From: Deltaproteobacteria bacterium
Lineage (GTDB): Bacteria; Desulfobacterota; DSM-4660; Desulfatiglandales; HGW-15
Reading direction: 5' to 3'
Assembly: GCA_019308985.1 (NCBI GenBank)
Contig: JAFDHB010000034.1
Coordinates: 1 to 25,609, forward strand
DNA length: 25,609 nucleotides
Both the position numbers and the translations under genes were made by a program. The notes below the pieces were generated by a model. The model did no database searches, was not told the DNA's origin, and was given only the letters and a program-made list of their open reading frames with translations. Position 1 is the first letter of the stretch. Each line of letters begins with the position of its first letter. Positions 1 through 7,109 of this stretch are shown here, piece by piece.

Positions 1-173
1 AATTTGATTGAGCCTTGAGAAAAGACCCCCAGGGACCACAACAGCAAATACCATGAGCGCTATTTTCTTTTGGCATAAATGGGTGGAGCGGAAAAGATTT
101 GGGCAACAGCCTGTCAAGAAACAACATTTGCGGCATAGCACAGAAACCGGATTTCTTAGGAAGGGATCAGCGT

Positions 174-1940
174 TCAGTTCATGAGGAAATAGATCTTGCC
201 AAGGACTGTGGGTCCTTTCCTGACCAAGATCGGATTGTTCCTGGCGATTGAGCTGCGGCACAGGTCTCTGAGCGTCTTCACTTCACCAGGTCTCCACTTG
301 CGGCCGTTTACGCTCAAGTGAATCCCGTCATCGCCTCCTGGGAGATTTGTTCGAATTTCCTCAAGGCATACCCTGTCCTTCCAAGAGAGAGTGATCCTGT
401 CCTCCGGGCCCACGAAGAGCCTGTGCCGGTCGTTTACTTTTAAGACCATAAACTCAAGACGGGGTTTTGAAAGTTTTAGTCCCATCTTTCCTATGATTTT
501 ATTCCGCCAGGTTACCAGAATTCTATAGGACTCACCCTTTCTCTTCAGCGAGTACCTCTTTATGAGATCTCTTCCTGTATCAATGACATAACCCCTGTCC
601 TCCCCCGTATTGTGCCTGCGATCTCCCACAAAGCCCTTAAAGTTTACCTTGATCCCCGAGGAGCGAGGTAGGTGGGGAAGGACGTCAATTATCTTTAGTT
701 TTTCCCCTTTCACCAGGTGAAGTGTTTCCCCACTGGCTACCAGGATCTTGTTCCCCCTGGTTTCTATGATAAAGGCCTCTATCCTGGCAGGGGCAGGAGA
801 TGACTCAGCAAAGGCCTTGTTTTTTCTTGTGACCTCGACGGGGATTTCGGCAAACTTGATATTGTCCTTTCTAACTATCAGGAAGGTATCCCTCATTATC
901 GAGAAATCTTTCCTATAATCGTTGAGGCCCCCGTATCCTAAGATGTCAAGGCTCAGGCCCCTTTCGTAGTTGGCCTCAATATGGCTCACGTGTATTCGAT
1001 CACCGGCCTGAAGGCGGATGGCCTGGTTTTTCTTTATGACAATAGGAACCCGGCCGTTGATGGAAACCACGAGGTATTTCAACTCGGGAGGATCCAGGAT
1101 GAGCCCCGGTGATTCCGGTACTATGCCGAAGTGTCTCATGAACGTGTTTATGACGAGGTTGTGGTAACGGACCTTCAAATCAATGGTGGGCAGGAACTTG
1201 GACGTCTCCACACCAAAGGCGGGGATGTTGTGTTTCACAAGGGCATAGAAGGTCGCAGACTTTCTTTGTTCCCGATGCGGACTGTCTCCGTCGAAGGTCC
1301 TGGTATTCATAAAGTGAAATTTGTAAAGTTCGTTGTTGATGTGGCGATTCACCTCTTGGATGACCCTCCTTGCCATATCCCCGAGTCGCAGCTCCTTGTT
1401 GGTGCCGGGAATCCTATAAACTTCAAAATCTGCTATGATCGACTGGCCGAAACGCATGGGGTTACGCCACTTGTTTATGTACTTGGGATAGTAATAGCCG
1501 GCACCGTCATGGAGGTTGAGGAGGTAATCACTTTCCCCGATTAGCTTCTTAAGTATATTGACAATCCTGTCTTCCATGCTCTCGGCAGTATCCTCGTGGG
1601 TGAACTTCCGGTTCATATCGCCCCGAGGACCTCTCTTGTTCAAGATGATAGAGTAAAAATTAGCACGGGGTACAACTATAAGATTTCCCCTCTCCAGGCG
1701 CATGTCCGCATAGAGGTCAGCGGAGAGGAATCCACCCGGCTCATTGCCTTGGATGCCTCCGATAAGCATCAGGGTCTTACCGGGGTGTTTGCCCCGTATC
1801 TTGTACACATTGAGTTCATACGCAGTATTCGGGAAGTATACAAGGTGCTCCCTCTCAGCACAGACCCAGGAGGGAAGAAACAGGGAAAACAGGAGGATCG
1901 ATATCAAACCAGCAAACCTTATCCTGATCCTAGGAGCCAT
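174..1940 (-). CDS. Csd4/Pgp1-like periplasmic peptidoglycan carboxypeptidase (M99/M14 family)
   Basis: Predicted zinc carboxypeptidase of 588 aa that would remove the terminal diaminopimelate from peptidoglycan tripeptides in the periplasm. An N-terminal hydrophobic segment (about residues 8-29, ending VCA) looks like a Sec signal peptide. The catalytic part carries GGIQGNEPGG (Q64, E67), LLNLHDGAG (H144) and FGVETSK (E245). This Q-x-x-E...H set with a later Glu matches H. pylori Csd4, where glutamine replaces the usual histidine zinc ligand. Residues about 270-588 look like beta-rich domains, as in M99 proteins. I place the start at the ATG at 1940 because GAGG lies 6 bases upstream; a TTG two codons earlier is also open. 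The start overlaps the end of the preceding membrane-protein gene by 11 bases, so the two are probably co-translated. Family assignment is strong; the exact bond cleaved is inferred. Confidence 0.82.
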   Translation of the reverse strand: MAPRIRIRFAGLISILLFSLFLPSWVCAEREHLVYFPNTAYELNVYKIRGKHPGKTLMLIGGIQGNEPGGFLSADLYADMRLERGNLIVVPRANFYSIILNKRGPRGDMNRKFTHEDTAESMEDRIVNILKKLIGESDYLLNLHDGAGYYYPKYINKWRNPMRFGQSIIADFEVYRIPGTNKELRLGDMARRVIQEVNRHINNELYKFHFMNTRTFDGDSPHREQRKSATFYALVKHNIPAFGVETSKFLPTIDLKVRYHNLVINTFMRHFGIVPESPGLILDPPELKYLVVSINGRVPIVIKKNQAIRLQAGDRIHVSHIEANYERGLSLDILGYGGLNDYRKDFSIMRDTFLIVRKDNIKFAEIPVEVTRKNKAFAESSPAPARIEAFIIETRGNKILVASGETLHLVKGEKLKIIDVLPHLPRSSGIKVNFKGFVGDRRHNTGEDRGYVIDTGRDLIKRYSLKRKGESYRILVTWRNKIIGKMGLKLSKPRLEFMVLKVNDRHRLFVGPEDRITLSWKDRVCLEEIRTNLPGGDDGIHLSVNGRKWRPGEVKTLRDLCRSSIARNNPILVRKGPTVLGKIYFLMN

Positions 1941-2733
1941 TATCAACCTCGTATTCCCTTTCGAGGAGTAGTTCGCCGGATTGTCCGTATACCATTACCT
2001 TGATGGCGGTAGGAGGTTCGTCTTCGGCATTCAGGTCAATAATTCCCCGTATGGGCTTGAATCTCTGGATAAGAAAGAGCTGGCCGCGACGAAAGGAAAG
2101 GGGTATCCCGTTTTGAAGGTCTTCCCTGGGGAAAGTCCATTCCTTCGGGAAGGTCCCGTCCTTGCTCTTTGCCATTATGTGGACATATCCCCCCACCGGA
2201 TTCTCTCCCTCCTTCAGGTTGACCACCCTGAAGTTGACCGTCATACGGAACCCTTCTTTCTGTATCACCATGTCTTTAATATCCACTAGATCGGAGATTG
2301 TCTTTTCCACCGTTTTGGTCCCTGCAGCACCCGCACCCTCGAGAATTCTTGCCGGTTCAGGCTTCTTTCCCTCCTTTTCCCTAGCTTCGAGGTTATTAAT
2401 ATAGTCTTCCAATATAGCCACCCTTTGGTATGTCTTCTGAAGAGCCCTCTTGTCTCTCACCAGTTCCCTTTCGAGGCGCTCAATCTCTTTTGAGAGTATC
2501 CTGTTTGAATCCCTCAAGGAGAAAAACTTGTTCGTTACATAGATTGTGAGCGGAATGTAGATAACGAGGAAGACAATGGCCGCATAGATCACAGACGGAA
2601 ATATTTTAAAGGACCTGACCTTTCCCACGCTTCCAATGACAAGAATGGTCAGTCGTCTAGCGTTTCCCGGCAGCCCCTCAGAAGAAGGGTTTATCTTGTC
2701 AGCCTTTTCCATTCTTCTCTGTATATCCCCCAT
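1930..2733 (-). CDS. Single-pass membrane coiled-coil protein of unknown function in the cell-shape operon
   Basis: I do not recognise a named family. The 267 aa protein has a short basic cytoplasmic N-terminus, one clear membrane segment (about residues 45-67), a heptad-like charged coiled coil (about 70-120), a Lys/Pro/Gly-rich linker, and a C-terminal domain of about 120 residues (145-267) rich in predicted beta strands. That topology places the coiled coil and C-terminal domain in the periplasm. The ATG at 2733 is preceded by GAGGG about 5 bases upstream. This start lies inside the end of the YkuD-domain gene (43-base overlap), and the gene end overlaps the Csd4-like gene. Being sandwiched and overlapped suggests it works with the two peptidoglycan enzymes, for example as an inner-membrane scaffold or activator. 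That role is inference from context. An internal ATG at 2712 is an alternative start. Confidence 0.78.
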   Translation of the reverse strand: MGDIQRRMEKADKINPSSEGLPGNARRLTILVIGSVGKVRSFKIFPSVIYAAIVFLVIYIPLTIYVTNKFFSLRDSNRILSKEIERLERELVRDKRALQKTYQRVAILEDYINNLEAREKEGKKPEPARILEGAGAAGTKTVEKTISDLVDIKDMVIQKEGFRMTVNFRVVNLKEGENPVGGYVHIMAKSKDGTFPKEWTFPREDLQNGIPLSFRRGQLFLIQRFKPIRGIIDLNAEDEPPTAIKVMVYGQSGELLLEREYEVDNGS

Positions 2734-4019
2734 TTGTTCCCTCGCTTGATTAGAGAGATCTTCTTTAAACCGTAGTCACTATATCCATCTGCTTGGTAAT
2801 ACTGTTTGAAGCTGGCTGATGCTATGCGGTCGGATACCTTGACCACAATAAGATCTTCTATCTTTATCTCTATGTGGCTATATTTGCGATTAAGCTTTGC
2901 TTTATGCCTCTTCCAGGCGTCTAGGTCCATCTTGGCGGATCGAAATGTCCTGTCATAATGGGAGATGTAAGCTTCGAGGTCTTTTCTCTGCCAGGCCCCC
3001 TTCCAGGAATAGATAAAGTCCCTTACCTCTCCTGGGTCGAAGGGCTCTTGGAATATAGGGGCCTTTTCTTTCAGGCTGAGTCGCCTGAAGGTCTCGCTGA
3101 CGATTTTCCATTGTCTGCTGTTCCTCTGGAAATACAATTTTTTCCTGCCGTAGCTCTTGAATCTACCGCCGGAATAATATTGATCAAAGGCGGCAACCAC
3201 GACCCCATCGTTTCTCAGGATCCAGAAGTTGTCTGTTTCAATGGAAATCCTTGAATACTTTTTTGCAACTCTTTCCTTGTATTCTTTCCATTGAGACCAA
3301 TTCCTCCAGCCCGCACGAAAGGCCTTGCTGTAATGGGACATGTAGGCCCTGATGTCTTTCGCTTCCCAGTCCCGCCTCCACCTTTCAATGAGATCTTCGA
3401 AAAATCGCGACTCCCTTTCAAGGGTCTCAGGGTCCACCATTCTTATTCGAGAGCTGATGATTATGGGGGTCTCGCGCAAAGCGACGTACTTGGAAAGCTC
3501 TCTGATATCCTTGTTTGTCATGGCAATGCACCCATTTGTGTCTCTTGGCTTCAGAGGTTTGTTAAGGCCGTGAAACCATATGCCGTAACCATTCTTGCCG
3601 TCCTTCTTGTCTACGGGATTAGGGTAGTCAATGGGAAAGGCCATTACACCATAGCGAGGGGCGAGGTAACGATCGGGGATATATTTAATAAAGAAGTAGA
3701 TGCCCTCAGGCGTTCTCTTATCGTTCAGCCGGATCTTGGGTCCGTCATTTTCCCCGGTAGAGGCTTGGTAGACCCTGAAGGGGCTGAAAAGGCTGCCCTT
3801 ACGATAGAGGAAGACCTTTTGGCTGGCTTTGTCCACCAGTATGGCATATTTTGAGCCGGTCTCAGGCCATCTCAAGAATGCCGAAGGGACCAGTCCTGAA
3901 GAGCTCTTATAACCGTATGCTGATGCGTTGACAAGGAGAGATGAAATGGACAAGGCCATGATGACGGGCAGAAAAGTCGGTCCTAAAGCCTTGGTAAGAA
4001 TATTCCCCTGTTGTCTCAT
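2691..4019 (-). CDS. Csd6/Pgp2-like YkuD-fold L,D-carboxypeptidase or transpeptidase with two NTF2-like repeats
   Basis: Exported 442 aa enzyme. Residues about 12-34 form a signal peptide or anchor. A YkuD domain spans roughly 57-192, with catalytic H150 (WFHG) and C164 in DTNGCIAM. Two related segments follow, about 205-315 and 331-440. Each has the pattern W..KD..AY.SHY...FR, then YS.I.I, a F.QYY strand and YG.KK, typical of NTF2/SnoaL-like domains. H. pylori Csd6 has the same YkuD plus NTF2 arrangement and acts as an L,D-carboxypeptidase that trims tetrapeptides to tripeptides; the second repeat makes this protein longer. It is first in the overlapping three-gene unit, which fits its product feeding the Csd4-like enzyme. 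The ribosome site (AAGAGAG) is weak, but the ATG at 4019 is the only start that keeps the signal sequence. Ordinary L,D-transpeptidase activity cannot be excluded. Confidence 0.82.
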   Translation of the reverse strand: MRQQGNILTKALGPTFLPVIMALSISSLLVNASAYGYKSSSGLVPSAFLRWPETGSKYAILVDKASQKVFLYRKGSLFSPFRVYQASTGENDGPKIRLNDKRTPEGIYFFIKYIPDRYLAPRYGVMAFPIDYPNPVDKKDGKNGYGIWFHGLNKPLKPRDTNGCIAMTNKDIRELSKYVALRETPIIISSRIRMVDPETLERESRFFEDLIERWRRDWEAKDIRAYMSHYSKAFRAGWRNWSQWKEYKERVAKKYSRISIETDNFWILRNDGVVVAAFDQYYSGGRFKSYGRKKLYFQRNSRQWKIVSETFRRLSLKEKAPIFQEPFDPGEVRDFIYSWKGAWQRKDLEAYISHYDRTFRSAKMDLDAWKRHKAKLNRKYSHIEIKIEDLIVVKVSDRIASASFKQYYQADGYSDYGLKKISLIKRGNKWGIYREEWKRLTR

Positions 4020-4393
4020 TTCTCTCTTGGCTCCTTCGCTGGAAAAGAATTTAAACGCCTTCTATGGCTTGTTGAGTTCAGAGGCCTAAGGCAAAGCGGT
4101 TCAAGATCTCTCAAAGACCCTTTGAAATATTTCGTCAACGTGTTTGGTATGGTAGTCAAGGCTAAACAATTCTTCCCGGTCTTCCTTCGAAGAGTGGCTT
4201 ATCGCCCTTTCATGCCAGAGTGGCATGCTTTCAAGGGCCGCAAGAGAATTGCTCCTGACAACCCTCGCTAGGCCCAAGATGTTTTCAATAGACACTGAGG
4301 GCCTAAAAGATGCAAAATTATATATAAGTTATTCACAATTATACAAATCGAGCATGGAAAATCAAGAAAAACCTGAGTATTTTTGTAACAAAC
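4020..4393. other. Intergenic stretch with a purB remnant and an AT-rich block
   Basis: No intact gene was found here. The part from 4101 to 4295 encodes, on the minus strand, a fragment resembling adenylosuccinate lyase (listed separately). From about 4296 to 4393 the DNA is clearly more AT-rich than its surroundings, with runs such as TATATAAGTTATTC and a poly-A-rich tract. This lies just past the stop of the DJ-1 family gene and upstream of the YkuD gene, so it may hold the promoter of the cell-shape operon. I could not settle on one -35/-10 pair. Confidence 0.5.
4101..4295 (-). pseudogene. Decayed fragment of adenylosuccinate lyase (purB-like)
   Basis: The minus-strand frame reads [20 protein letters not shown], followed by [15 protein letters not shown]. 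This closely follows the conserved PurB block that reads ENI(S)GLARVLRGNALAALEN and then ALWHERDISHSS, part of the active-site region just after the MPHKRNP loop. The loop itself is missing: upstream codons do not continue the family. Downstream, the frame degrades (a weak LDY match remains) and stops at 4101. A whole lyase is about 430-450 aa, so this 64-codon frame is a remnant with no credible start or ribosome site. It could mark a deletion or a recombination scar. The identification rests on remembered family motifs, not a search. Confidence 0.6.
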
Positions 4394-4915
4394 TCAAGAT
4401 TTTAGGGCCCCTATTATAGCCTTCATGAAGGCTGGGAGGTCATCCGGTTTGCGGCTGGTGATGAGATTTGCGTCCACCACCACTTCCTGGTCTAAATAGT
4501 CGGCGCCGGCATGCACCACGTCATCCTTAATGGCAAAAAAGCATGTCACTTTCCGCCCCTTCAAGATATCAGCGGAGGCCAGCATCCAGCCCGCGTGGCA
4601 TATGGCCGCAACCACCTTACCGGCATCGAAAAGCTCCTTCACAATCCTTACCATGGATGGATAGCGGCGCATGTGGTCCGGAGCGTACCCACCGGGTATG
4701 ACCACGCCGTCAAAATCCTCGGTGGAGACCTGGTCGGCAGAGGTATCCACTTTGCACGGTAACCCGGCCTTGCTCCTGTAAGTATCACTGCTCCCCGAGC
4801 CGACCACCACAACCTCGGCTCCTGCCTCCTTGAGCCTGTAATAGGGGTACCAAAACTCAAATTCGTTATACATCTCCTCAACCAGGATCATGACCTTCTT
4901 TCCGGAAAGTTCCAT
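4394..4915 (-). CDS. DJ-1/PfpI family protein (class I glutamine amidotransferase-like)
   Basis: A small cytoplasmic protein of 173 aa with the DJ-1/PfpI fold. The nucleophile elbow AAICHAG gives C106 and H107. A conserved acidic residue lies in the N-terminal EEMYNEFEFWYP segment (likely E18), and VVIPGGYAPDHMRR is the family's oxyanion/loop region. Length matches PfpI/YraA/YhbO-type proteins. Members are variously reported as proteases, glyoxalase III/deglycase-like enzymes or stress chaperones; the sequence does not decide among these. The ATG at 4915 has a strong AAGGAGG ribosome site (CCTCC on the plus strand at 4926-4930, spacing 10). It lies upstream of the cell-shape genes on the same strand but is separated by about 375 bases, so it is probably independent. 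Confidence 0.88.
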   Translation of the reverse strand: MELSGKKVMILVEEMYNEFEFWYPYYRLKEAGAEVVVVGSGSSDTYRSKAGLPCKVDTSADQVSTEDFDGVVIPGGYAPDHMRRYPSMVRIVKELFDAGKVVAAICHAGWMLASADILKGRKVTCFFAIKDDVVHAGADYLDQEVVVDANLITSRKPDDLPAFMKAIIGALKS

Positions 4916-5263
4916 AGTATTTATTCCTCCTTAAGCTCTAGGCGTAGTGGATCCTAGCTTGGGGTCTCTTCTGAGGACATTCAGCTCGGCGATACGATTG
5001 TTCATAGCCCCAAGGCCAAGGAAGAAATTACCAGATTGGCATTGGGCTTACAACCCCATAATTCCAAAACGGGGCCCGCAACCCGGAACAGGTCTATATT
5101 ACCATGGCAGGATGAGGCAACATGCGCTAAGGAATCTCATCACCTCCGGAGAAGGGCATGGAAATCTACTCCACAGGATGTTATATTCCCCGACACCCCC
5201 CGTCCCGCGGGGATGGGGTTCCTGCGGGAGCATCAAAGGATGAAAGGAGCTTAGTGGCCTGAT
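4916..5263. other. Intergenic region between divergent DJ-1 family and antiporter genes
   Basis: This 348-base stretch carries the leader regions of two divergent genes. On the minus side is the strong ribosome site of the DJ-1 family gene. On the plus side a stable 9-bp hairpin (listed separately) lies about 45 bases before the antiporter start. An open plus-strand frame crosses most of it (4947-5243), but the translation has no recognisable fold and is rich in Pro, Gly and Arg, so I treat it as non-coding. I recognise no known riboswitch. Confidence 0.5.
5198..5218 (+). promoter_or_regulatory. Hairpin in the antiporter leader
   Basis: The sequence CCCCGTCCC-GCG-GGGATGGGG folds into a 9-bp stem with one G-U pair and a 3-base loop. 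Only two T residues follow it, so it does not look like an intrinsic terminator. It sits 45 bases upstream of the antiporter ATG and could affect mRNA stability or translation. Function is unproven. Confidence 0.4.
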
Positions 5264-7039
5264 ATGAACTTGGCGGCGATCCAGACCGTGGCGATTGCTC
5301 TTTTCCTGGGTGTGTTCTCTTCAACGTTTGCACGCTGGCTGAGAATCCCCTCGATCCTGTTCTATCTCATGAGCGGTATCATGATGGGCCCCATTGGCCT
5401 TGGCATCCTCCACGGGGATCACTTGGGCAAGGGCCTTATGACACTGGTCGAGATGGGGGTAGCCATTATCCTGTTCGAAGGGGGGTTGTCCCTTTCATCC
5501 AAGAGCTTTCGCTCCGAGTCATCGGCCATCAGGCGAATCCTGGTATTGACCATACCCTTGACGGGTTTGGGCGCTGCGCTCCTGAGCAAGTTTTTGTTAC
5601 CGATTGGTTGGGGGCTTTCCCTGTTCTTTGGCGCCATAATCGTGGTAACCGGCCCCACCGTGGTCGGGTCGCTTCTCAAGAACCTTTACCTCCACCGGCG
5701 CCTCGAGACCCTGCTTCACTGGGAATCCATCTGGGGGGATGTCCTGGGTGTCATCTTGAGCGCAGTGGCACTGGAGCTGATCGTAACCGCGCATGGCGAG
5801 TCATTCGCAGGAGTCGGTCTGGCCTTTTCCTTGAAGATCCTGGAAGGTGTTGCTCTGGGGCTTTTGAGTGGTTTCCTTCTGTCCAGGCTAGTGCTCCCCT
5901 GGGTGGCAAGATTCAGGGACCCCGGCCTTCCAGGGGTTGTCGCTCTTGCCTGGGCCCTTGTCACCTTTGTTGGGGCCAATGCACTCATGGATGCCTCCGG
6001 GCCCCTGGCAGTGGCCATTGCGGGATTCTTCCTCAGCCACCTGAAATCGGAAATGCTGCACGAGATCCGCCATTTCAAGGAACAGCTTTCGAGCATATTT
6101 ATAGGGATAATCTTTGTGCTCCTTTCCGCCTCCATTAATCTCCTGGAACTGGTTCCCCTTTGGCCGAGGTTGTTTGTGGTGGCTATTCTCTTGGGTGCGA
6201 TCGTACGCCCCTTTTCAGTGATGCTGGCCCTCCTGAGGACGACCCTTTCCTGGCGTGAGCGCCTGTTTATCGGCCTGATAGGGCCCAGGGGAATTATTGC
6301 GATTGCCACGGTTTTCTACGCCTCTTTCCTTGTGAAGGAGCACAAGCCGGAAATGACCATTGTCTTGAACCTGACCTTCATTGTGATCTTTCTATCGGGC
6401 GCGATTGCCACGATCATTTCCAGGCCCCTTTCCAGGATACTCAAGGTCATGGTCTGCGATTCAGAGAGGGGAATCTTGATCGTGGGAATGAATCCCCTCA
6501 GCCTAGGGATCGCGGATTTTGCAGCCAGGTACGTCCCCGTGGCCTTTGCGGACACGAGCCAGGACTCCTGTTCCTACGCAGAGGCCTTGGGCCATGAGAC
6601 TGTGTGTGCCGATGTCCTGGATAGTGATCTTTACGAAGATGCCCTTGAGCAGGGTTTTGGCAGACTCCTGGTAATGACAAAGAACGACGCGCTCAACCAG
6701 TTGATTGCCCATGCTGCATCCATGCATCTGGGGCCGGACAAGACCTTCAGGGCCCATGCACCTCCCACCGAGGATGCCATATCAGTTGAAACCACTTCTT
6801 CCGCATCCATTGCATTCTCACGGGATCTTTCCGTCCCCCGTGCCGTGGATATGCTTGAAAACAACAAGGCCGACCTCAAGGTCCTACTCGGTCATGAAAT
6901 AGGGGACAAGAATGCTATTCCCCTCATCGAGGTGGCCGGTGGAGGTCGAGGGGTGCACATAGTCACGGAGGGGCACATAGTCGAGGGTGACTCACTGTGC
7001 ATTGTCCCCGAGGCTGAGCATTTTTCAAAACGGGAATAA
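5264..7039 (+). CDS. Cation/proton antiporter (CPA1/NhaP-like) with C-terminal RCK/TrkA-N-like domain
   Basis: An integral membrane transporter of 591 aa. Residues about 1-395 contain roughly 12 hydrophobic segments. Conserved monovalent cation:proton antiporter features include GPTVVGSLL (130-138), WESIWGD with D159 (the likely ion-binding acid), DASGPLAVAIAGF (243-255) and GLIGPRGIIAIA (337-348). The soluble tail (about 403-590) begins ILIVGMNPLSLG, like a TrkA-N/RCK Rossmann start but with a degraded glycine motif, and ends with a TrkA-C-like strand region. The tail probably gates transport by binding a ligand. Expected role: Na+/H+ or K+/H+ exchange for pH and ion balance at the inner membrane. 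The start ATG has AAAGGAG upstream with a somewhat long gap. It is a single-gene unit that converges on the next operon, and the ion specificity is not visible. Confidence 0.88.
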   Translation: MNLAAIQTVAIALFLGVFSSTFARWLRIPSILFYLMSGIMMGPIGLGILHGDHLGKGLMTLVEMGVAIILFEGGLSLSSKSFRSESSAIRRILVLTIPLTGLGAALLSKFLLPIGWGLSLFFGAIIVVTGPTVVGSLLKNLYLHRRLETLLHWESIWGDVLGVILSAVALELIVTAHGESFAGVGLAFSLKILEGVALGLLSGFLLSRLVLPWVARFRDPGLPGVVALAWALVTFVGANALMDASGPLAVAIAGFFLSHLKSEMLHEIRHFKEQLSSIFIGIIFVLLSASINLLELVPLWPRLFVVAILLGAIVRPFSVMLALLRTTLSWRERLFIGLIGPRGIIAIATVFYASFLVKEHKPEMTIVLNLTFIVIFLSGAIATIISRPLSRILKVMVCDSERGILIVGMNPLSLGIADFAARYVPVAFADTSQDSCSYAEALGHETVCADVLDSDLYEDALEQGFGRLLVMTKNDALNQLIAHAASMHLGPDKTFRAHAPPTEDAISVETTSSASIAFSRDLSVPRAVDMLENNKADLKVLLGHEIGDKNAIPLIEVAGGGRGVHIVTEGHIVEGDSLCIVPEAEHFSKRE

Positions 7040-7109
7040 AAAGAAAGTCCCCCTCCAGTGGCACTTGGCAACGGGAATGATTCAACTGGACCGTGAACTG
7101 GTTTGACTC

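Noticed and set aside
1..127. A minus-strand open frame from an ATG at 127 running off the left edge (about 42 codons, beginning MLFLDRLLPKSFPL).
   Set aside because: It lacks a ribosome site, is short, has a Cys/Gly-rich end with no recognisable fold, and cannot be judged without the flanking sequence.
4947..5243. 98-codon plus-strand frame upstream of the antiporter.
   Set aside because: The Pro/Gly/Arg-rich translation has no recognisable domain and no ribosome site, and it overlaps the leader hairpin.
7040..7109. Possible terminator between the convergent antiporter and ThDP-enzyme genes.
   Set aside because: Only a short, bulged stem (CCAGTG/CACTTGG) is present and no T-run follows on either strand in the gap, so a terminator cannot be supported.
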